A model generated the notes under the pieces. The model ran no database searches and was not told where the DNA came from. It saw only the letters and a program-made list of their open reading frames with translations. From assembly GCF_904426505.1 (NCBI RefSeq), contig NZ_CAJGBN010000005.1, positions 56,812 through 120,811 on the forward strand: a stretch of DNA of 64,000 bases, written 5' to 3'. The translations under genes and the position numbers were made by a program. The stretch is from Rubrivivax sp. A210. GTDB taxonomy: Bacteria > Pseudomonadota > Gammaproteobacteria > Burkholderiales > Burkholderiaceae_C. Below, piece by piece: positions 58,134 to 64,000 of this stretch (position 1 is the stretch's first letter; each line of letters opens with the position of its first letter).

Positions 58134-59287
58134 TGGGGGCCGGGACATTGAAGCCGGGCGCCGAAAAGGCTGGTGCCGCGGGCCCAGGACGGCCCTTCGA
58201 CCTGGCCATCGTGGGCACGGTGGGCGTGCCGGGCCGCTACGGCGGCTTCGAAACGCTGGCCGACCAGCTGACTCAGCGCCTGCACCACGACCTGCGGCTG
58301 CTGGTGTGCTGCACACGCGCGGGCCGCCAGCCGCCACTGCCCGAAAGCTACCTGGGCGCATCGCTGCGCTACTTCGGCTGGGACGCCAACGGCTGGCAGT
58401 CCATCCCCTACGACTTCGTCTCGCTGTGGCATGCCGCACCGCGCTCGCGCGCTGTGCTGGTGCTGGGCGTGTCGGGCTGCATGCTGCTGCCGCTGATACG
58501 CCTGCGTGCGCCGGGCACGCGCATCGTGACCAACATCGACGGCCTGGAATGGAAGCGCCGCAAGTGGGGGCGCCTGGCGCGACTGGTGCTGCGCGCGTCC
58601 GAATGGTTCGCGGTGCACTTCAGCGATGCCGTGGTGGCCGACAACCCAGCCATCGAGGCGCACGTCCGCAACAGCTACGGCAGGCCTTCGGCGCTGATCT
58701 ATTACGGTGGCGACCATATCCACCGCTCACAGGTCGATGTTTCGGACGTGCCGCTGCGCTTCGCACGCGGCAGCTACACGCTGGGCATCTGCCGCATTGA
58801 ACCCGAAAACAACGTGCGCGAGATCCTCCAGGCCTTCCGCACCGTGCCCGGCCAGCCGCTGGTGATGGTCGGCAACTGGGCCATCTCGCCCTACTCGCAG
58901 GCCCTGCGCGCCGAATTCGGCATGCTGCCGAACATCGAATTGCTGGACCCGATCTACGAAGAGCAGCGCCTGGATGCGCTCAGGCGCGGCGCGAGGGCCT
59001 ATGTCCACGGCCATTCGGCCGGCGGCACCAACCCGTCGCTGGTCGAGGCCATGGCCGCGGGCATGGCGGTGTTGGCCTACGACGTCGACTACAACCGCCA
59101 CACCACCGACAGCCAAGCCTTCTACTGGAACAGCCCCGACGACCTGGCGCGCCAGTTGCAGGCGCTCGGTCCCGCGCAGCTGACCTCGAACGCCGCTGCG
59201 ATGACCGCGATTGCCGCGCGGCGTTACCGCTGGTCGACGGTAACTGAACAGTACCGGGCCGTCCTGTTTCCCTCGCCCGGGGCCTGA
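58133..59287 (+). CDS. DUF1972-type rhamnosyl/GT4 glycosyltransferase
   Basis: 384 residues. After a 24-residue variable lead it has LAIVGTVGVPGRYGGFETLA (about residues 25-44), the signature of the DUF1972 group, then VTNIDGLEWKRRKWGRLARL and the donor-site region YVHGHSAGGTNPSLVEAMAA (about 292). Members are rhamnosyl- or fucosyl-type transferases in capsule and exopolysaccharide synthesis. It is the last gene of the coupled cluster; a GC-rich hairpin follows 16 bases after the stop. Confidence 0.87.
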   Translation: MGAGTLKPGAEKAGAAGPGRPFDLAIVGTVGVPGRYGGFETLADQLTQRLHHDLRLLVCCTRAGRQPPLPESYLGASLRYFGWDANGWQSIPYDFVSLWHAAPRSRAVLVLGVSGCMLLPLIRLRAPGTRIVTNIDGLEWKRRKWGRLARLVLRASEWFAVHFSDAVVADNPAIEAHVRNSYGRPSALIYYGGDHIHRSQVDVSDVPLRFARGSYTLGICRIEPENNVREILQAFRTVPGQPLVMVGNWAISPYSQALRAEFGMLPNIELLDPIYEEQRLDALRRGARAYVHGHSAGGTNPSLVEAMAAGMAVLAYDVDYNRHTTDSQAFYWNSPDDLARQLQALGPAQLTSNAAAMTAIAARRYRWSTVTEQYRAVLFPSPGA

Positions 59288-59302
59288 CCGGGCATGACGG
59301 AA

Positions 59303-59328
59303 TCCGGCGACCGGCGAACGTCGCCGGA
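59303..59328 (+). terminator. Hairpin at the end of the exopolysaccharide operon
   Basis: TCCGGCGAC, eight-base loop, GTCGCCGGA, a perfect nine-base stem. There is no T-run after it, so it may only protect the 3' end or act with Rho. Confidence 0.45.
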
Positions 59329-59564
59329 CTGAGACTCCGGCCTCGCCGGGACCAATGCGCTCGATCCCGCGGCGTTTGCAAAAGAGCCGCAATGAGCGGC
59401 AATGGGTGACGCCCGTCAGAAATCCGGCACTCCCGGTCATTTGCGGGCCGTTCGTGCGTCAATTCCCATCGGTACTTCGCGGGCGCATCCGATAGATTGG
59501 CACCCGACGCGAGTGCAGCCGGTCAAGAGCGCAGTCACAAGCGCGTGCGTCTACGGGCCGCGCC

Positions 59565-62500
59565 ATGACCACACTCACCTTCGACGCCTTCGATACCGAC
59601 CGCCAGTTCGCGGTGGCCAGTGCTGCACTGGGTGCCAGCCTCGTCAGTGGCCGACGCTGGCTGCTGGACGGCGACAGCCCCCTCCACCAGGGCGGCACCC
59701 TGGCTACAGGGCTTGGCGACGACATCGTGATCGTCGACACCTCGCACGCCTACGTGGCCGGGCTGCTGGCCGTGGATGCCGGCGCCGGCGACGACAGGCT
59801 CTTCATCGGCGCCGCGGGTTACCGGCTGACGGGCTCGGTATCGATCGACGGCGGGGATGGCAATGACCACATCGTGGTCGGCCACATGGAAGGCAACGGG
59901 GCCGGCGACGCTGGCGGCGTGATCCGCGGCGGCAGCGGCAGCGACGTGATCGAGGTGCGCGACGGCGGGTTCAGCGTCGGCATCTTCGCGAACTCGCCTT
60001 TCGCCATCTTCGGTGATGCCGGCGACGACCGCATCGTGCTGGGCGGAACCCAGGTCAATGTGCGCGGCGAAGGGGGCGCGGCGGTGGTGGACGGCGGATC
60101 GGGCCATGACACCCTGGTCTGGAACATGCGCTACCAATTGGTGCCCGGGACAGACCAGATGGCCAACCTGGGCACGGTCGGGGACGGCAACTGGCGCCAG
60201 GAGATCGATGCCAGAAGCATCGAGACCCTGGTGCTCGACCCGGACGCTGGCGCCCAAACCCTGGCCTTCAACGCGACAACGGTGCATGCCATCACCACGG
60301 GCAGCGACTTCGACCGCGGCCAGCTCGGTATCGCGGGCGCGGAAGGCACCGGCTCAACGCTGTTTCTGCAGCGGGGTGGCGGCGCGGTGACGCTGGATCT
60401 CGAGGGCTGGCAGGAGATCGGCATTTCCACCGCCTCCGCCGGCATCGGCTACCACGTCTATGCGCAGGACGGGGCTCTGCTGGCGGTGGACCCCGGCCTG
60501 CTCGAGCCGGCAGCGCCTGCGCAAGCCCGCTTCGTCGTCGACGGCAGCCGCGGCGGCCACATCCCGATGGCCGACTTCATGCCCGCCATCGGCACCTTGG
60601 ACACGCTCACGCTCGAGGTGCTTCAGGGGGACGCCGGCATCGCCTCGATCGACCTGACGAAGGCCTCGCTCGACGTCGGCGCAGGCCTGCAGGCCGACCT
60701 GCTGCTGCAGTTCAACCGCGCATCGCCGGACGGCGCCCTGGAAAGCTTTCAGCTGCTGGTGCATCCCGTCACACTGGGCTTCACACGCGTCGACACCACC
60801 TCGTGCCTGCTGCCTGCCGCGGCCGACCTGGACGGCGACGGACGGCTGGACCTGCTCGGCTCGCTGCAAGCCAACGACGGCAGCTGGCAGACGCCCGCGC
60901 TGGCGGACTTCGGCCTTGAGGCGCTACAGACAGACCGGGTCCACCGCGACAACCGGCTGGCCGACTTCGACAACGATGGCGACCTCGACCTCGTCGCCAA
61001 CACCTATTCACCGTCGCGGCCCGAGGACGGCAATGCCCTGCTGTTCAGCAACGACGGCAGCGGCCACTTCACCGAAGTCGCCTCGTTCTCGCAGCAGGCC
61101 ATCCAGGGCTATGGCGAAACCATCGTCGCAGCCGACTTCAACAACGACGGCCGGGTCGACCTCTACATCCCCTACTACTTCCGCGACGACCCTGCCGCGC
61201 TGGGCGGCGGCGCGGTGGCCGGCTCGCGCCTGCTCATCAACCAGGGCAACCTGCAGTTCGTCGACGCCACGCAGTCCTGGCCCATCAGCAACGACGCCGG
61301 TTCTCTGTCGCTCAAGGGCTTTGGCCTCGGCTTCGACGACATCATGCCGGAGGGTGCGCAGGCGCTGGACTACAACCACGACGGCCTCATCGACCTGTAT
61401 GTGGCGTCGCACCTGTTCCTCAACGAAGGCGCTTCGTTCTACGACGCCGGCCGCAGCCTGGGGCTGCCGGTGCAGTTCGAGGAAGGCGCGACCTTTTTCG
61501 ACTGGAACAACGACGGCCACCTCGACTTCCTGAGCATTGCCCCCGATCTCGGACCGCAGCTCTACCAGTTCATGCCAGATGAGCAGCGCTTCGAGCGTGT
61601 CGACGCTTTCCCCGCGCGCCTTTACAGCCGCGCCTATGGCATCCACACCGGCGACCTCAATGGCGATGGCTGGGACGACGTGGTCATCGCGGGCCGCGGC
61701 GACGGCAGCAGCATCGGCGATGACGGATCGCCCACACGCATCTTCCTCAACGAGGGCGGCACAGGCTTCGTCGAGTACCACGGCGCGGCGGTCGACGGCG
61801 CGGGCCATCTCGCTGGCCCGCTGCTCGAAGACCTCAATGGCGACGGGCGCGTCGACATCGTGTTCGGGGGCGCAGGAACCGCGGCCATTGCCGACCCGGG
61901 TTTCACGCCCCACACCGTGCGCCTCACGCTGCTCGGTCCGAATGGCGAACGCAACCAGCAAGGCCGCCTCGCCGAATTGCACCCCGAAGACCCAGGCGAC
62001 GCGCGGGTGTTGACCCGCATCGTCGATGGCGGCAGCGGCTACATGACGCAGCGCGACTACCCGGTGCTCTTCACCGACGCCGCGCCGGGCCGCTACCGCG
62101 CCGACTGCTTCCTTGTCGAGTACCCCGACGGCACCCCGGTGCGGCTGAGCTTTGCCGTCGAATCCGGCCACGCCTACGAAGTGCGCTCTGCCAATGGCAC
62201 CCACGCGCCAACGGTGCTGGACACCTCCACCGGCCAGGCCATCGCCTACGAGCGCAGCTACGCGGCCAGCGACGGCGCGGACGTCCTCATGCTCACGGCC
62301 CCCGGCGTGGTACACGCGGCCCTGCATCAGGGCGACGACTCGGTGACGCTGGCCGGCGGTGACCACCGCGCCTGGGCCGGCAGCACGCTGGACGGCGGCG
62401 CCGGCGATGACACGCTGGTCTTCGACGGCAGCAACGCCTACACCGCCCAGCAAGTCGTGCTGCGCGGCGGCGAGGGCAACGACACCTTGCGCGCCTCCAC

Positions 62501-64000
62501 CGCCGCCGGCCAGTTCAGCGGCGCCCTGCGCCTGGAGGGCGACGCCGGCGACGACCTGCTGGAGTCCGGCCACATCGAGGGCTCCTCCGGCAGCGACGCC
62601 GGGCTCTTCGGCGGCGATGGCAACGACACGCTGCGCGTGCAGGCCAGCGCTTCGGGCGTGGGCATCTTCGGCAACGGCGCCTTCACGCTGGATGGCGGCG
62701 CCGGCAACGACCGCTTCGAGTTGCAGGGCTTGCAGTACAACCTGCGCGGCGCCGCGGGGCCGCTGCTGGACGGCGGCGCGGGCTTCGACTCGCTGGTGTG
62801 GAACACCCGCTACGACCTCAACGCGGGCACCGACCAGACCGGCATCGACGCCGCCGGTGCGCGCTACCCGCTGGAAGTGCTGGTGCGCAGCGTCGAGGCG
62901 CTGGACCTGGCCAGCGCCGGCGTACACAACGCCAGCCTCGTGCTGTCCGCGCAGGACGTGCTTGACATTACCGCCGGCTCCGACTTCGACCGCGCCTCGC
63001 TGCCCGACCTGGGCCTGGCCGGAACCGGCAACACGCTGTTCCTCGATCTCGGTGACGCCTCCAACACCATCGACCTGTCGGGCTGGACGCTGGAGGGCGC
63101 CAGCGGCACGCAGCAGGCCTTCGTGCAGGATCAGGCGCTGCTGCTGCTGCAAGGCGGCTTACCGCACTGGCAGTGGAGCGGGAGCGCCGGCGACGACACG
63201 CTGGCCGCTGGCTTCGGCATCGTCGCGGCCAGCGGCGGCGACGGCGCCGATGCGCTGAGCCTGCAGGCCGGCTCGCTCAACGCACGCGCCGGCAGCACGC
63301 TGGACGGCGGCGCCGGCGATGACACGCTGGTCTTCGACGGCAGCAACGCCTACACCGCCCAGCAAGTCGTGCTGCGCGGCGGCGAGGGCAACGACACCTT
63401 GCGCGCCTCCACCGCCGCCGGCCAGTTCAGCGGCGCCCTGCGCCTGGAGGGCGACGCCGGCGACGACCTGCTGGAGTCCGGCCACATCGAGGGCTCCTCC
63501 GGCAGCGACGCCGGGCTCTTCGGCGGCGATGGCAACGACACGCTGCGCGTGCAGGCCAGCGCTTCGGGCGTGGGCATCTTCGGCAACGGCGCCTTCACGC
63601 TGGATGGCGGCGCCGGCAACGACCGCTTCGAGTTGCAGGGCTTGCAGTACAACCTGCGCGGCGCCGCGGGGCCGCTGCTGGACGGCGGCGCGGGCTTCGA
63701 CTCGCTGGTGTGGAACACCCGCTACGACCTCAACGCGGGCACCGACCAGACCGGCATCGACGCCGCCGGTGCGCGCTACCCGCTGGAAGTGCTGGTGCGC
63801 AGCGTCGAGGCGCTGGACCTGGCCAGCGCCGGCGTACACAACGCCAGCCTCGTGCTGTCCGCGCAGGACGTGCTTGACATTACCGCCGGCTCCGACTTCG
63901 ACCGCGCCTCGCTGCCCGACCTGGGCCTGGCCGGAACCGGCAACACGCTGTTCCTCGATCTCGGTGACGCCTCCAACACCATCGACCTGTCGGGCTGGAC
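59565..64000 (+). CDS. Giant RTX-like / FG-GAP / ASPIC-UnbV repeat protein (3' end beyond window)
   Basis: At least 1478 residues with no stop before the window edge. There is no Sec signal peptide (MTTLTFDAFDTDRQFAVASA), as expected for a type I secretion substrate. Residues about 45-305 are a Gly/Asp-rich module with nonapeptide-like units (DAGAGDDRL, GGDGNDHI). About 415-770 holds seven calcium-loop motifs of FG-GAP/integrin type, e.g. AADLDGDGRLDLLG, LADFDNDGDLDLVA and TGDLNGDGWDDVVIA. About 785-880 resembles an ASPIC/UnbV domain (GGSGYMTQRDYPVLF). From about 938 come tandem 304-residue modules, each with six units such as GGAGDDTLV and GGEGNDTLR. It is probably a calcium-binding surface protein or adhesin, perhaps held in the polysaccharide made by the preceding operon. 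No ribosome site is obvious before the ATG. Confidence 0.8.
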   Translation, partial: MTTLTFDAFDTDRQFAVASAALGASLVSGRRWLLDGDSPLHQGGTLATGLGDDIVIVDTSHAYVAGLLAVDAGAGDDRLFIGAAGYRLTGSVSIDGGDGNDHIVVGHMEGNGAGDAGGVIRGGSGSDVIEVRDGGFSVGIFANSPFAIFGDAGDDRIVLGGTQVNVRGEGGAAVVDGGSGHDTLVWNMRYQLVPGTDQMANLGTVGDGNWRQEIDARSIETLVLDPDAGAQTLAFNATTVHAITTGSDFDRGQLGIAGAEGTGSTLFLQRGGGAVTLDLEGWQEIGISTASAGIGYHVYAQDGALLAVDPGLLEPAAPAQARFVVDGSRGGHIPMADFMPAIGTLDTLTLEVLQGDAGIASIDLTKASLDVGAGLQADLLLQFNRASPDGALESFQLLVHPVTLGFTRVDTTSCLLPAAADLDGDGRLDLLGSLQANDGSWQTPALADFGLEALQTDRVHRDNRLADFDNDGDLDLVANTYSPSRPEDGNALLFSNDGSGHFTEVASFSQQAIQGYGETIVAADFNNDGRVDLYIPYYFRDDPAALGGGAVAGSRLLINQGNLQFVDATQSWPISNDAGSLSLKGFGLGFDDIMPEGAQALDYNHDGLIDLYVASHLFLNEGASFYDAGRSLGLPVQFEEGATFFDWNNDGHLDFLSIAPDLGPQLYQFMPDEQRFERVDAFPARLYSRAYGIHTGDLNGDGWDDVVIAGRGDGSSIGDDGSPTRIFLNEGGTGFVEYHGAAVDGAGHLAGPLLEDLNGDGRVDIVFGGAGTAAIADPGFTPHTVRLTLLGPNGERNQQGRLAELHPEDPGDARVLTRIVDGGSGYMTQRDYPVLFTDAAPGRYRADCFLVEYPDGTPVRLSFAVESGHAYEVRSANGTHAPTVLDTSTGQAIAYERSYAASDGADVLMLTAPGVVHAALHQGDDSVTLAGGDHRAWAGSTLDGGAGDDTLVFDGSNAYTAQQVVLRGGEGNDTLRASTAAGQFSGALRLEGDAGDDLLESGHIEGSSGSDAGLFGGDGNDTLRVQASASGVGIFGNGAFTLDGGAGNDRFELQGLQYNLRGAAGPLLDGGAGFDSLVWNTRYDLNAGTDQTGIDAAGARYPLEVLVRSVEALDLASAGVHNASLVLSAQDVLDITAGSDFDRASLPDLGLAGTGNTLFLDLGDASNTIDLSGWTLEGASGTQQAFVQDQALLLLQGGLPHWQWSGSAGDDTLAAGFGIVAASGGDGADALSLQAGSLNARAGSTLDGGAGDDTLVFDGSNAYTAQQVVLRGGEGNDTLRASTAAGQFSGALRLEGDAGDDLLESGHIEGSSGSDAGLFGGDGNDTLRVQASASGVGIFGNGAFTLDGGAGNDRFELQGLQYNLRGAAGPLLDGGAGFDSLVWNTRYDLNAGTDQTGIDAAGARYPLEVLVRSVEALDLASAGVHNASLVLSAQDVLDITAGSDFDRASLPDLGLAGTGNTLFLDLGDASNTIDLSGW
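59700..60500 (+). repeat. Diverged first copy of the 304-residue module
   Basis: At protein level this part aligns with the downstream tandem units: RYQLVPGTDQ against RYDLNAGTDQ, ITTGSDFDRGQL against ITAGSDFDRASL, GTGSTLFLQ against GTGNTLFLD, and DLEGW against DLSGW. Order and spacing are kept, but DNA identity is low. It shows the module is old in this protein while the later copies are recent. Confidence 0.65.
62376..63287 (+). repeat. 912-bp tandem unit, copy 1
   Basis: A direct repeat of 912 bp (304 codons, in frame). It begins GCCGGCAGCACGCTGGACGG and contains six Gly/Asp-rich nonapeptide-like units and the GSDFD...TLFLD...SGW segment. Every stretch I compared with copy 2 is identical at DNA level. 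Confidence 0.92.
63288..64000 (+). repeat. 912-bp tandem unit, copy 2 (cut by window edge)
   Basis: The first 713 bases match copy 1 at an exact offset of 912 with no difference seen. The unit continues past the window, and further copies may follow. Confidence 0.92.

Noticed and set aside
61008..63152. A 714-codon minus-strand frame opposite the giant gene, repeated again at 63159-63839
   Set aside because: It is the mirror of the Gly/Asp repeats; its own duplication simply follows the 912-bp DNA repeat.
62376..64000. Tandem repeat considered as a CRISPR-like or mobile array
   Set aside because: The unit is 912 bp, in frame and protein-coding, with no spacers and no terminal inverted repeats.

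Overview
The window is high-GC, densely coded DNA with short gaps, many start/stop overlaps (ATGA, GTGA) and frequent GTG or TTG starts. Gene content and order point to a betaproteobacterium of the order Burkholderiales. Indicators are the yceD-rpmF-plsX-fabHDG-acpP-fabF-rpoE-rseA-mucB-mucD / lepA-lepB-rnc-era-recO-pdxJ-acpS-nagZ chain, an rne/rluC pair, and a PEP-CTERM protein. A Rubrivivax/Leptothrix/Ideonella-like relative fits, but the genus is an inference.

Layout. (1) 1-5988: a translationally coupled plus-strand envelope operon: UPF0104-type flippase-like protein, DPM1-type GT2, two ArnT/PMT-type (GT39) transferases and a PAP2 phosphatase. (2) 6018-8622: urease accessory genes ureE, ureF and ureG, with a small exported protein between ureF and ureG; no urease structural gene is present. 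(3) 8779-13329: a large BTAD-AAA-TPR regulator followed by a PEP-CTERM protein. (4) 13391-17409, minus: rluC, HAD phosphatase, Rieske protein, S49 peptidase and psd; rne (RNase E) diverges from rluC behind a leader of about 560 bases. (5) 21037-40252, minus: a housekeeping chain for phospholipid and fatty-acid synthesis, the sigma-E envelope-stress module, LepA, signal peptidase, RNase III, Era, RecO, PdxJ, AcpS and NagZ. (6) 40258-43774: a GST-like gene, maf, an RsmI-like methyltransferase and rhlE. (7) 43784-59287: an exopolysaccharide locus with a WecA/MraY-type initiating transferase on the minus strand. On the plus strand it has an outer-membrane export protein, chain-length protein, flippase, polymerase-like protein, four glycosyltransferases, two methyltransferases and an asparagine-synthase-type amidotransferase, a complete-looking Wzx/Wzy-type set. 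(8) 59565 to the window end: an open-ended giant protein combining RTX-like Gly/Asp-rich repeats, seven FG-GAP-like motifs, an ASPIC/UnbV-like domain and tandem 304-residue modules that are identical at DNA level (period 912 bp).

How the parts may work together: regions 1, 5 and 7 all serve envelope building and surveillance (acyl chains, phospholipid, polyprenyl-linked sugars, polysaccharide, sigma-E stress response). The giant calcium-repeat protein after the polysaccharide operon is the best candidate for something new. Other points are a two-stem intergenic repeat with covarying bases, and a pair of minus-strand terminators around mucD-lepA that may bracket a small RNA or an attenuator. 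No tRNA, rRNA, CRISPR array, insertion sequence or prophage was seen.
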